Source: Arcobacter cloacae
GTDB lineage: Bacteria > Campylobacterota > Campylobacteria > Campylobacterales > Arcobacteraceae
Assembly: GCF_013201935.1 (NCBI RefSeq)
Contig: NZ_CP053833.1
Span: 1-64,000, forward strand
Direction of reading: 5' to 3'
Length of the DNA stretch: 64,000 nucleotides
Shown: positions 10,219 to 18,291 of the stretch, one piece after another
Layout of the letters: every line of letters starts with the position of its first letter
How positions within the stretch are numbered: the first letter of the stretch is position 1
Position numbers and translations under genes: made by a program
The notes under the pieces: generated by a model
What the model saw: only the letters and a program-made list of their open reading frames with translations
Databases searched by the model: none
What the model was told of the DNA's origin: nothing

Positions 10219-11550
10219 ATGGTTGAAAGATACGCAAGAGAGCAAATGAGTTCAAAATGGACACAACAAGCTAGATATGCAGCTTGGTTAGAAGTTGAAA
10301 AAGCAGCTGTTAAAGCTTGGAATAAATTAGGTCTTATTCCAGATGAAGATTGCGAAAAGATAGTAAAAAATGCTACTTTTTCAGTTGAAAGAATTGAAGA
10401 GATAGAAGCTATTACAAAACACGACTTAATTGCATTTAATACAAGCGTATCAGAATCTTTAGGTGAAGAATCAAGATGGTTTCACTATGGTATGACTTCT
10501 TCAGATGCAGTAGATACAGGTGTTGCACTTCAAATGAGAGACTCTTTAGAAATTATTATTGAAGATGTAAAAATGCTTATGGAATCTATAAAAATAAGAG
10601 CTTATGAACATAAAATGACTTTAATGGTTGGAAGAAGTCATGGAATTCATGGTGAGCCAATAACTTTTGGTTTAACTTTAGCTGTTTGGTATGATGAAGT
10701 GGCACGACATTTAAAAAATCTTGAAGAGACAATGGATGTTATTGCTGTTGGACAAATTTCAGGAGCTATGGGAAATTTTGCCCACGCACCACTTGAACTT
10801 GAAGAGTATGCAATGGCTGAACTTGGATTAAAACCTGAGCCTTGTAGTAATCAAGTTATTCATAGAGATAGATATGCTAGACTTGCTACATCTTTAGCAT
10901 TATTAGCATCTTCTGTTGAAAAATTTGCGGTGCAAGTGCGACATTTACAAAGAACAGAAGTTTATGAAGCTGAAGAGTATTTTGCAAAAGGGCAAAAAGG
11001 AAGTTCTGCAATGCCTCATAAAAGAAATCCAATCTTAACAGAAAATATTACTGGACTTGCAAGAATGATTAGAGCTTATGTGACACCTGCTTTAGAAAAT
11101 GTAGCTTTATGGCATGAAAGAGATATTTCACACTCTTCAACAGAAAGATTTTGGTTACCAGATGCATTTATTACAACCGATTTTATGTTACATAGAATGA
11201 ATAGTGTAATTGCAAACTTAACTGTAATGCCTGAAAATATGATGAAAAATCTTAACTTAACAGGTGGATTAGTATTCTCTCAAAGAGTTTTATTAGAGTT
11301 ACCACTTGCTGGTGTAAGTAGAGAAGATGCTTATAGAATTGTTCAAAGAAATGCTATGAAAGTTTGGGAAGAGATACAACAAGGAAAATCAACTACAAAT
11401 GAAAAAGGTGAATCTTTATATCTTCAATATTTATTAGCAGATGAAGAATTAAGAAATTCATTAAGCGAAGAGCAAATAAGAGAATGTTTTAATTTTGATT
11501 ATTACACAAAAAATGTAGACAAAATTTTTGAAAGAGTATTCAATAAATAA
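10219..11550 (+). CDS. purB: Adenylosuccinate lyase
   Basis: PurB acts twice in purine synthesis, cleaving SAICAR to AICAR and adenylosuccinate to AMP, with fumarate released. The 443-residue protein has GRSHGIHGEP with the catalytic histidine at H141 and the superfamily signature loop GSSAMPHKRNP from residue 261 with the catalytic serine. The length equals that of the Bacillus-type enzyme. The start has an AAGGG site about 10 bases upstream; a TACAAT -10-like box lies at about 10147. It is followed after 11 bases by nrdA, so the nucleotide genes are probably co-transcribed. Confidence 0.96.
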   Translation: MVERYAREQMSSKWTQQARYAAWLEVEKAAVKAWNKLGLIPDEDCEKIVKNATFSVERIEEIEAITKHDLIAFNTSVSESLGEESRWFHYGMTSSDAVDTGVALQMRDSLEIIIEDVKMLMESIKIRAYEHKMTLMVGRSHGIHGEPITFGLTLAVWYDEVARHLKNLEETMDVIAVGQISGAMGNFAHAPLELEEYAMAELGLKPEPCSNQVIHRDRYARLATSLALLASSVEKFAVQVRHLQRTEVYEAEEYFAKGQKGSSAMPHKRNPILTENITGLARMIRAYVTPALENVALWHERDISHSSTERFWLPDAFITTDFMLHRMNSVIANLTVMPENMMKNLNLTGGLVFSQRVLLELPLAGVSREDAYRIVQRNAMKVWEEIQQGKSTTNEKGESLYLQYLLADEELRNSLSEEQIRECFNFDYYTKNVDKIFERVFNK

Positions 11551-11561
11551 GGTAGTATCAA

Positions 11562-13946
11562 ATGGGAATTATGATAAAAAAAAGAAATGGTCGTAAAGAG
11601 ATTTTAGATATTACTAAAATTCAAAAAATGACTATTGATGCAACTTCTGATTTAGAAGGTGTTAGTCAAAGTGAACTTGAACTTGATGCACAAATTAAGT
11701 TTATTGATGGAATGAGTTCATCTGATATTCAAGATGCACTTATTAAAACAGCAGTTGAAAAAATAGATATCGACGTTCCAAATTGGACTTTTGTAGCTGC
11801 TCGTCTTTTTGTTTTTGACTTATACCATAGAGTTGGAAAAGCAACTCATGGAATCAAAGGTGAGCCGTATTGTCATTTAAAAGATTATTTAAAATATGGA
11901 AAAGATGCGGGAAGATTAATACCAAGTCTTGGTGATGGTTATGATTTAGATGAATTAAATTCTTATATTGATCCAAAAAGAGACTTTTTATTTAACTATT
12001 TAGGAATTAAAACTTTATATGATAGATATTTAATCAAAAATAATCAAGGTGATCCAATAGAGTTACCACAGCATATGTTTATGGCAATTGCTATGTTTTT
12101 AGCTCAAAATGAAACAAATAAACAAGAGTGTGCAAAAGAGTTTTATGATGTTATTTCTAAATTTGAAGTAATGCTTGCAACTCCAACACTATCAAATGCT
12201 AGAACAAATAGACACCAATTATCTTCTTGTTATATTGGAAGTTCTCCTGATAATATTGAGGGAATTTTTGATGGTTACAAAGAGATGGCACTTTTATCAA
12301 AATTTGGTGGAGGAATCGGTTGGGATTGGACACAAATTAGAGCTTTAGGTGGAGTTATTGATAACCACAAAAGTGCAGCTGGTGGAACGGTACCATTCTT
12401 AAAAATTACAAATGATATTGCACTTGCAGTTGACCAACTTGGAACTAGAAAAGGTGCAATTGCTGTTTACCTTGAGCCTTGGCATATGGATATTGTAGAT
12501 TTTATAGATTTAAAGAAAAACTCAGGTGAAGAAAGAAGAAGAGCCCACGATTTATTTCCAGCTTTATGGATAACAGATTTGTTTATGGAGAGAGTTTTAG
12601 AAGATTCTTATTGGACATTATTTGACCCTTATGAAGTAAAAGATTTATCAGAGTGTTATGGTGATGAGTTTAAAGCTAAATATATAGCTTATGAAAATGA
12701 TGAAACTATTACAAAAAACACTATGAAAGCAAAAGATTTATGGAAAAAAGTTTTAACTTCATATTTTGAATCTGGAAGTCCATTTTTATGTTTTAAAGAT
12801 ACAGCAAATAAAGCTAATCCAAACTCTCATGTTGGGCATATTAGAAGTTCAAATCTTTGTACAGAGATTTTCCAAAATACAAATCCAAACCACTATTTAA
12901 TCAAATTAGAGTTTGAAGATGGAATGATTGAAACTTATGAAGAAGAAGATTTAATAGTTGTAGATGGTGGAATCACTAAAAAAGCAAATAAAGTATCAGC
13001 ACTTGATAGTATAAATGGTAAAAAAGTATTTATAGTTGAAAAAGAGAAAATCGATGGAGATACAGCAGTTTGTAACTTAGCTTCTGTAAATCTTTCAAGA
13101 ATAAATACAAAAGAAGATATACAAAGAGTTGTACCAATAGCTATTAGAATGCTTGACAATGTTATAGATTTAAATTTCTATCCATTAAGAAAAGTAAAAG
13201 CTACAAACATGAAATCAAGAAGTATTGGTCTTGGAGTTATGGGTGAAGCTGAAATGTTAGCTGAATATAAACTAGCTTGGGGTTCAAATGAACATTTTAA
13301 AATGATTGATTCTATTATGGAAGCAATTTCATATAATGCAATTAAATCAAGTTCAGATTTAGCTATTGAAAAAGGTATTTATCCAACATTTGAAGGTTCA
13401 AAATGGAGTCAGGGTATTATGCCACATGACCATGCACCACAAGCTGTAAATGCTTTAGTAAATAAAGATTTATTTGATACGGGATATGATTGGGATAGTT
13501 TAAGAGAAAAAGTAAAAAAAGATGGAATGAGAAATGGTTATTTAATGGCAGTTGCTCCTACTTCATCTATTTCTATTTTAGTAGGAACTACACAAGCTAT
13601 AGAGCCAGTTTATAAAAGAAAATGGTTTGAAGAAAACTTATCAGGATTAATTCCTGTTGTTGTTCCAAAACTAAGCCCAGAAACTTGGAATTATTATACA
13701 CCTGCTTTTGAAATTGACCAATTACAAGTTATAAAAGCAGCTGCAATTAGACAAAAATGGATAGACCAAGGTCAATCTACAAATATTTTTATGAGCTTAG
13801 ATAAAGCAAGTGGAAAATATTTACACGAAATTTATACATTAGCTTGGAAACTTGGACTTAAATCGACTTATTATTTAAGAAGCCAATCTCCTGAGGCAAA
13901 AAATGATGTAGAAGATAGAAGTATGGAGTGTGCGGGTTGTCAATAA
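11562..13946 (+). CDS. nrdA: Class Ia ribonucleoside-diphosphate reductase, alpha subunit
   Basis: NrdA carries the active site that reduces ribonucleoside diphosphates to deoxy forms. The 794-residue protein has an N-terminal ATP-cone (about 3-90), the redox cysteines C223 and C504, the thiyl-radical cysteine C433 in SNLCTE with E435, the radical-relay tyrosine pair Y770-Y771 and the C-terminal CAGC (C790/C793) that is re-reduced by thioredoxin. C433 and C504 are 71 residues apart, against 23 in E. coli, so there is an insert of about 48 residues; the extra length over E. coli NrdA (761) is mostly this. I believe other Campylobacterota share it. The partner nrdB lies 76 bases downstream. Confidence 0.96.
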   Translation: MGIMIKKRNGRKEILDITKIQKMTIDATSDLEGVSQSELELDAQIKFIDGMSSSDIQDALIKTAVEKIDIDVPNWTFVAARLFVFDLYHRVGKATHGIKGEPYCHLKDYLKYGKDAGRLIPSLGDGYDLDELNSYIDPKRDFLFNYLGIKTLYDRYLIKNNQGDPIELPQHMFMAIAMFLAQNETNKQECAKEFYDVISKFEVMLATPTLSNARTNRHQLSSCYIGSSPDNIEGIFDGYKEMALLSKFGGGIGWDWTQIRALGGVIDNHKSAAGGTVPFLKITNDIALAVDQLGTRKGAIAVYLEPWHMDIVDFIDLKKNSGEERRRAHDLFPALWITDLFMERVLEDSYWTLFDPYEVKDLSECYGDEFKAKYIAYENDETITKNTMKAKDLWKKVLTSYFESGSPFLCFKDTANKANPNSHVGHIRSSNLCTEIFQNTNPNHYLIKLEFEDGMIETYEEEDLIVVDGGITKKANKVSALDSINGKKVFIVEKEKIDGDTAVCNLASVNLSRINTKEDIQRVVPIAIRMLDNVIDLNFYPLRKVKATNMKSRSIGLGVMGEAEMLAEYKLAWGSNEHFKMIDSIMEAISYNAIKSSSDLAIEKGIYPTFEGSKWSQGIMPHDHAPQAVNALVNKDLFDTGYDWDSLREKVKKDGMRNGYLMAVAPTSSISILVGTTQAIEPVYKRKWFEENLSGLIPVVVPKLSPETWNYYTPAFEIDQLQVIKAAAIRQKWIDQGQSTNIFMSLDKASGKYLHEIYTLAWKLGLKSTYYLRSQSPEAKNDVEDRSMECAGCQ

Positions 13947-14022
13947 GATAACCTTACACTCTTTTTATACCAACAATTTAATAAATACAATAAAATTTTA
14001 GAAAAAAGCAAAGGACTTCCAA

Positions 14023-15042
14023 ATGGAGAGAAAAACCATATATAACCCAGACTCAAAAGAGAGTTTAAACGATAGAAGAATTTTTGGTGGAAATAGTGAT
14101 GGAATGATTAATTTTACTAAAATGAAATATCAGTGGGCACTAAATTTATGGGATACAATGGAAGCAAATACTTGGTTTCCAAAAGAAGTTCAAATGACAG
14201 GTGATGCAAAAGATTATAAATTTTTAACACCCGCTGAAAAAAGAATGTATGATTTAGTTTTATCTCAACTTATTTTTATGGATTCTTTACAAACAAATAA
14301 CCTAATGGACAATATAAATCCATACATCACAGCTCCTGAAATAAATGCTTGTTTAAGTAGACAATCTTATGAAGAAGCAAATCATAGTAAATCTTATGCA
14401 GTTATGGTTGAGTCTATTTCTGATAATACAGATTTGATTTATGATATGTGGAAAAATGATGCAAAATTAAGAGAAAAAAACAACTATATCGCTGATGTTT
14501 ATAAAAATCTTTCAGGTGAAATCACAGATGAAAAAATTGTTTTAGCACTTTTTGCAAATCAGATTTTAGAAGGTTTATATTTTTATGCAGGTTTTGCAGC
14601 TATTTATGCTCTTGGAAAATCAGGAAAAATGCTTGGAAGTTCACAGATGATTAGGTTTATACAAAGAGATGAAGTTACTCACCTTTTACTTTTCCAAAAT
14701 ATGATAAATTCAGTTAGAAAAGAGAGACCTGAACTTTTTACAGCACAACTTGAAGAGACTGTAAGAGCTATGTTTAGAAAGGCTGTAGAACTTGAATCTG
14801 CTTGGGGAGCATATATCACTCAAGGACAAATTCTAGGATTTACAGATGCAATTATCAAACAATATATACAATACCTAGCTGATAAAAGACTTGAAGCAGT
14901 TGGATATAAACCAGAATACAATGTAAAACACCCTATTCCATGGGTTGATGGTTATGCAAGTTTCAATGACCAAAGAACGAATTTCTTTGAAGGGAATGTT
15001 GTAAATTACAGTAAGGGAAGTATAGATTTCGATGATTTCTAA
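14023..15042 (+). CDS. nrdB: Class Ia ribonucleotide reductase, beta subunit
   Basis: NrdB houses the di-iron centre and the tyrosyl radical that starts catalysis in NrdA. The 339-residue protein shows the ligands D87, E118 and H121 (EEANHSKSY), a second Glu in LEGLYFY and the EVTH pair near residue 221. The radical tyrosine is present at Y125, four residues after H121, so this is a conventional Tyr-radical class Ia enzyme, not the Phe-type. The C-terminal acidic tail SIDFDDF binds NrdA. An AGGA site precedes the ATG. A hairpin about 10 bases after the stop is the likely terminator. Confidence 0.96.
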   Translation: MERKTIYNPDSKESLNDRRIFGGNSDGMINFTKMKYQWALNLWDTMEANTWFPKEVQMTGDAKDYKFLTPAEKRMYDLVLSQLIFMDSLQTNNLMDNINPYITAPEINACLSRQSYEEANHSKSYAVMVESISDNTDLIYDMWKNDAKLREKNNYIADVYKNLSGEITDEKIVLALFANQILEGLYFYAGFAAIYALGKSGKMLGSSQMIRFIQRDEVTHLLLFQNMINSVRKERPELFTAQLEETVRAMFRKAVELESAWGAYITQGQILGFTDAIIKQYIQYLADKRLEAVGYKPEYNVKHPIPWVDGYASFNDQRTNFFEGNVVNYSKGSIDFDDF

Positions 15043-15053
15043 GAATTAGATTT

Positions 15054-15080
15054 ATGTGTTGAAGTTTTAAAACTCCACAT
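15054..15080 (+). terminator. Possible terminator of nrdB
   Basis: An inverted repeat, ATGTG (15054-15058) with CACAT (15076-15080), encloses the palindrome AGTTTTAAAACT and is followed by ATTTCTT. The stem is interrupted, so strength is uncertain. Confidence 0.5.
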
Positions 15081-15260
15081 ATTTCTTAATTTAAGTGATT
15101 ATTCATAAAGTCACTGATTATTATGAAATCAATGACGATATGACTTAATAGTTTAGCGACTGACAGTCTATCCGAATAATTCTTAATATATCTTTGTCTT
15201 TTGTTTAATTTTGTGGCTCTGAGAGCAGGATATTTTATTGTCTAATTTTAAGGATTCCTT
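15081..15260 (+). other. Gene-free leader region with small palindromes
   Basis: The gap between nrdB and the next long gene is 451 bases. This part holds no open reading frame. It has AGTGA/TCACT (15094-15115), the odd palindromes GACTGACAGTC (15158-15168) and GCTCTGAGAGC (15216-15226), and a possible promoter: CTGACA at 15160-15165 and TAATAT at 15184-15189 (18-base spacing). Any transcript from it would read into the small ORF at 15261. I cannot tell whether these palindromes are operators or RNA hairpins. Confidence 0.35.
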
Positions 15261-15383
15261 ATGACAGATATTATGAAAATGATGCTTAAATATATTTTTG
15301 ATATTTTTGCGAATGTTATTACAGACTTAATGGTAAATATATTAACTAATTTTTATGAAAATTCTTTTTACAATATATTTTGA
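15261..15383 (+). CDS. Possible 40-residue hydrophobic or amphipathic peptide
   Basis: An ATG at 15261 with AAGGA 8 bases upstream opens a 40-codon frame, ended by TGA. The peptide (starts MTDIMKMMLKYIFDIF) is rich in Ile, Phe, Met and Leu with spaced Asp/Asn/Lys, giving a plausible amphipathic or membrane helix. The stop is followed at 15390-15407 by a hairpin AGAAGGA/TCCTTCT that can terminate. A good ribosome site, terminator and possible promoter suggest a real unit, but I recognise no family. Size and character would suit a small membrane regulator or a type I toxin; that is inference only. No other gene covers this stretch. Confidence 0.4.
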   Translation: MTDIMKMMLKYIFDIFANVITDLMVNILTNFYENSFYNIF

Positions 15384-15389
15384 TAAAGC

Positions 15390-15407
15390 AGAAGGATTTT
15401 TCCTTCT
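15390..15407 (+). terminator. Hairpin after the 40-residue ORF
   Basis: AGAAGGA (15390-15396), loop TTTT, TCCTTCT (15401-15407), then a moderately T-rich CCTATTTTAATT. A likely weak rho-independent terminator. Confidence 0.55.
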
Positions 15408-15493
15408 CCTATTTTAATTAATAAAAAATTCTTTTTTAACTTTTCTCTAAACTCCTTTCGTTAAACTATTCTCTTTTTAATTGGAGAATATAA

Positions 15494-15922
15494 ATGTTCA
15501 CAGAAATAATAAAACCAAGATTTTTGGAAACAGATGCCCTAGGGCACATAAATAACAATACTTATGGGGTGTGGTTTGAAGCAGCACGTGATGATATATT
15601 TCATATATTTATGCCAAAAGCAAATATTAAAGAGTGGAATCTAATCATGGCTCATAGCTCTTTTGATTTTCTAAAAGAGGTATTTTGGGGTAAAGAAGTT
15701 ATTATAAAAACTGGTATTAGTAAGCTTGGAAACTCTTCTATAGAATTATGCCATGCAGTTTATCAAGAGGGAAAACTATGTACTACTGGAAAATGTGTTT
15801 TAATTCATTATGATTTTACTACAAAAGTAGCTGTAAGAATTCCTGATAATATAAGAATAGAGTTAGAAAAGCATCTTTTTATGAAGCCTTGGTCAGCAAC
15901 TTTAGAAGAATTAGAAGATTAA
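15494..15922 (+). CDS. Hot-dog fold acyl-CoA thioesterase family protein
   Basis: The 142-residue protein matches the 4HBT/YbgC-type hot-dog thioesterases: RFLETDALGHINNNTYGVWFEAAR at the N terminus contains the acid residue (D14) and the helix motif that bind and hydrolyse acyl-CoA thioesters. The second half has the conserved S..F..E-type strands expected for the fold. The exact acyl substrate is unknown. The gene is followed after 1 base by a VOC-family gene and then by a small membrane protein, so a three-gene operon is likely. The start has a TGGAGA site 6 bases upstream. Confidence 0.78.
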   Translation: MFTEIIKPRFLETDALGHINNNTYGVWFEAARDDIFHIFMPKANIKEWNLIMAHSSFDFLKEVFWGKEVIIKTGISKLGNSSIELCHAVYQEGKLCTTGKCVLIHYDFTTKVAVRIPDNIRIELEKHLFMKPWSATLEELED

Positions 15923-15923
15923 A

Positions 15924-16310
15924 ATGATAAAAGTAAATAGATTAGATCATTTAGTTCTGACAGTAAAGGATATAGATAAAACTGTAGATTTTTACACAAA
16001 AGTTTTAGGTATGGAAAAAGAGATATTTAAAGAAAATAGAGTAGCTTTAAAATTTGCTAATCAAAAGATAAATCTTCATAAATTAGGAAATGAATTTGAG
16101 CCAAAAGCTTTTAATGTGAAAAGTGGCAGTGCAGATTTATGTTTTATTATTGATATTCCTTTAATTGAAGCAAAAAATTATATAGAATTACTAGGAATAA
16201 AAATTGAAGAGGGAATAGTAAGTAGAACAGGTGCTATGGGAGAGATAGAATCTATTTATTTACGTGACCCTGATAAAAACTTGATAGAATTATCAAATTA
16301 TAAAAACTAA
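15924..16310 (+). CDS. VOC-family (glyoxalase/bleomycin resistance/dioxygenase) protein
   Basis: The 128-residue protein is a single vicinal-oxygen-chelate domain: VNRLDHLVLTVKDIDKTVDFYTKVLGM opens the first beta-alpha-beta-beta-beta module (metal ligand His near residue 8) and IYLRDPDKNLIELSNY closes the second (Glu ligand). Such proteins bind a divalent metal and act as glyoxalases, dioxygenases or drug-binding proteins; the specific reaction cannot be told. It starts 1 base after the thioesterase stop and is probably translated together with it. Confidence 0.78.
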   Translation: MIKVNRLDHLVLTVKDIDKTVDFYTKVLGMEKEIFKENRVALKFANQKINLHKLGNEFEPKAFNVKSGSADLCFIIDIPLIEAKNYIELLGIKIEEGIVSRTGAMGEIESIYLRDPDKNLIELSNYKN

Positions 16311-16324
16311 AATTAGGAAAAAAG

Positions 16325-16450
16325 ATGCGAAATATATTTATTATTGGATTGATTGTTGTTTCGATGGTTTATATGTTTTCTATTTTATATGGAAAATATG
16401 AAGATGTTATAAATGAAGAGAATAATAAAAAAACATTAGAACAAAAGTGA
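16325..16450 (+). CDS. Small single-pass membrane protein (41 aa)
   Basis: ATG at 16325 is preceded by AGGAAAA with good spacing and opens a 41-codon frame ended by TGA. Residues 3-22 (NIFIIGLIVVSMVYMFSILY) form one membrane segment, followed by a short charged tail (KYEDVINEENNKKTLEQK). Its position 14 bases after the VOC gene and just before a terminator supports a real gene at the end of the operon. No family recognised. Confidence 0.55.
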   Translation: MRNIFIIGLIVVSMVYMFSILYGKYEDVINEENNKKTLEQK

Positions 16451-16451
16451 T

Positions 16452-16475
16452 AAAAGAGGTGAAAACACCCCTTTT
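16452..16475. terminator. Bidirectional terminator
   Basis: AAAAGAGGTG and CACCCCTTTT pair around loop AAAA, with T-rich ends on both sides. It separates the small membrane protein gene from the convergent hydrolase gene. Confidence 0.8.
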
Positions 16476-16482
16476 ATAAAAC

Positions 16483-17208
16483 TTATTTTAAAGTCTCTTC
16501 TAAAACTTCAGTAAATCTTTTCCAAGATTTTTTATCAGCATCTTCCCTATAATTTGGTGAACCAAATACAGAAAAGGCATGAGGAGCTTTGCTATAAGTT
16601 ATCATTTCATGCTCAATTGCTGTTTTTTCTAACTCAACTGCTAAATCAGAAAACTCACTCATAGGAACAACCGTATCAGCTGTTCCGTGAAAAACTACAA
16701 CTTTTCCTTTTGTATTTTTGTAATCTTGTCCCTCAGGTGTTGCTAAATTTCCATGAAATGGAATAAAAGCTTTTAAATCCTTTCCACTTCTTGCAAATTC
16801 TAAAATAGAACTTCCACCAAAACAGTATCCCATTCCTACTGCATTTTGAGTGTTAGCTCCTAGTTTTTTTGCTTCTTCTAGTCCAACATCTAATCTTTTT
16901 CTCATTTCAGTTCTATTTTCATAAAGAGATTTTGTCATAGCTTTTTTATCTTCAAGTTCTGTTGGTCTTATACCTTTTCCATATAAATCCACTGCAAAAA
17001 CTGCATATCCTAACTCATTTAGCATATTTGCTCTTTTAATCTCATAATCAGTTATACCGTCCCAATCGTGAACCATATAAACTAAAGGTGCATCTTTTGA
17101 TGGTGACTTATAATATCCTTCATAATCTTTTCCATCAATTTTATATGTAATATTTTGTGCAAATACAAATGAGCTTAAACTCAAAGCAGTAAAAATTAAT
17201 TTTTTCAT
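16483..17208 (-). CDS. Periplasmic dienelactone hydrolase family protein
   Basis: The 241-residue protein begins with a signal peptide (MKKLIFTALSLSSFVFA, cleavage near 17-18), so it acts in the periplasm. The alpha/beta hydrolase core carries HDWDG near 47-51, the nucleophile elbow GYCFGG with C129 (dienelactone hydrolases use Cys), D178 in HGTAD and H210 in PHAFS, a complete triad. The natural substrate is unknown; homologues are often named carboxymethylenebutenolidase by similarity only. It lies 15 bases after the cytochrome c gene on the same strand, probably co-transcribed. Confidence 0.82.
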   Translation of the reverse strand: MKKLIFTALSLSSFVFAQNITYKIDGKDYEGYYKSPSKDAPLVYMVHDWDGITDYEIKRANMLNELGYAVFAVDLYGKGIRPTELEDKKAMTKSLYENRTEMRKRLDVGLEEAKKLGANTQNAVGMGYCFGGSSILEFARSGKDLKAFIPFHGNLATPEGQDYKNTKGKVVVFHGTADTVVPMSEFSDLAVELEKTAIEHEMITYSKAPHAFSVFGSPNYREDADKKSWKRFTEVLEETLK

Positions 17209-17223
17209 TTTAAATCTCCTTTT

Positions 17224-17712
17224 TTAAAATTTAGTTTCATCGTGATAAAACTTATTAACTCCATTAAATCCCTCTAAAAAGTATAAGAAGTGATTAACTT
17301 CACTTATCTCTTCTTCAGATATTTTGCCTTTCATTGAAGGCATTACTTCAAAATGACGAATAACTCCCTCTAAACAGATGGTTTTTGATAAATCAGGATT
17401 GTATAAATAATCCTTTAAAAACTCTTCAGTTTGATGAAGATGAAACTCCATATCATCTCTGCTTCCAATTTGTTGTTTTAATCTAAAAGAGATTTCATTT
17501 CCAGTTGGGGCTTTTAGATTTAAAAGTTTGTTGTTTTCTTCTATGAAGTTTCTCATCAAAAGTGGAATAGGCATTGATTTTTCATGGCATTCCATGCATT
17601 TATTGTCAAAAACTTTTTCTCCTTTTTCATAAAGAAGTCTATTAAATTCTTCAGGAAGTTCTGAAGCAAAAACAGTACCTAAAAATACGAACATTGCAAT
17701 AATAGTTTTCAT
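17224..17712 (-). CDS. Periplasmic cytochrome c-type protein with one haem motif
   Basis: The preferred start (17712) gives a 162-residue protein with a signal peptide (MKTIIAMFVFLGTVFASE); an AGGAGT site 4 bases upstream supports it over an in-frame start 27 bases earlier. A single haem c motif CMECH lies at 39-43. A Met that could be the sixth ligand is present in several places (for example VMPSMKG near 130-136). The rest has no further named domain. It is likely a mono-haem electron carrier; the partner is unknown. It overlaps nothing but faces the divergent CYTH gene. Confidence 0.72.
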   Translation of the reverse strand: MKTIIAMFVFLGTVFASELPEEFNRLLYEKGEKVFDNKCMECHEKSMPIPLLMRNFIEENNKLLNLKAPTGNEISFRLKQQIGSRDDMEFHLHQTEEFLKDYLYNPDLSKTICLEGVIRHFEVMPSMKGKISEEEISEVNHFLYFLEGFNGVNKFYHDETKF

Positions 17713-17800
17713 GATAACTCCTTTTTTTAATTCTAGCACAAAAAATTCGTTTCAAATAAAAATTTTCGATAAAATTATAAAAACTAAAAAAAGAGAAAAA

Positions 17801-18271
17801 ATGGCTTTAGAAATAGAGAGAAAATATTTAGTTGATTTGAAAAAACTCGGAACTTTACCAATTGGAAATAGAATAAAACAAGGTTATTTATCAACAAATA
17901 AAGAGGCAGTTGTAAGAGTGCGGATTAAAAATGATAAAGCATATCTAACAATAAAAGGCTCAAATATTGGAGCTAGTAGATTAGAGTTTGAATATGAAAT
18001 TCCCTTAGATGAAGCAAATGAGATGCTAGATAAACTTTGTCAAAAACCAGTTATTGATAAAACTAGATATTTAATTGAGTATGAAAATCATACTTTTGAA
18101 CTAGATATTTTTTATGGAGAAAATGAAGGTTTAGTTGTTGTTGAAGTTGAATTAAGTAGTGAAGATGAGACTATAAAACTTCCTTCTTGGATAAAAGAAG
18201 AAGTTACCTCTGATGAAAGATATTACAACTCAAATTTGATGAAAAATCCATATAAAAATTGGAAAAAATAA
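17801..18271 (+). CDS. CYTH-domain (triphosphate tunnel) phosphatase
   Basis: The 156-residue protein starts with the diagnostic EIERKYL motif (ExExK) of CYTH enzymes, and has alternating acidic and basic residues (RVRIKND, LTIKG, YEIPL, TRYLIEY, ELDIFYG, VVVEVE) that line the tunnel. The family hydrolyses inorganic or nucleoside triphosphates with metal ions; a bacterial role as tripolyphosphatase is common but not established here. The start is the ATG at 17801 with AGAGA upstream; a longer frame to 17711 adds a stretch unlike the family and overlaps the neighbour. Its stop codon lies inside the terminator hairpin. Confidence 0.82.
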   Translation: MALEIERKYLVDLKKLGTLPIGNRIKQGYLSTNKEAVVRVRIKNDKAYLTIKGSNIGASRLEFEYEIPLDEANEMLDKLCQKPVIDKTRYLIEYENHTFELDIFYGENEGLVVVEVELSSEDETIKLPSWIKEEVTSDERYYNSNLMKNPYKNWKK

Positions 18272-18290
18272 AGGGAAATATCCCTTTATT
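18267..18290. terminator. Bidirectional terminator overlapping the CYTH stop codon
   Basis: AATAAAGGGA (18267-18276), loop AATA, TCCCTTTATT (18281-18290), then T-rich. The CYTH stop codon (18269-18271) is inside the left arm, and the hcp gene ends 2 bases beyond on the other strand. Confidence 0.85.
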
Positions 18291-18291
18291 T

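Noticed and set aside
17711-17800. Longer N terminus of the CYTH protein
   Set aside because: The added residues do not resemble the family, there is no ribosome site, and the ATG at 17801 gives the conserved EIERKYL start.
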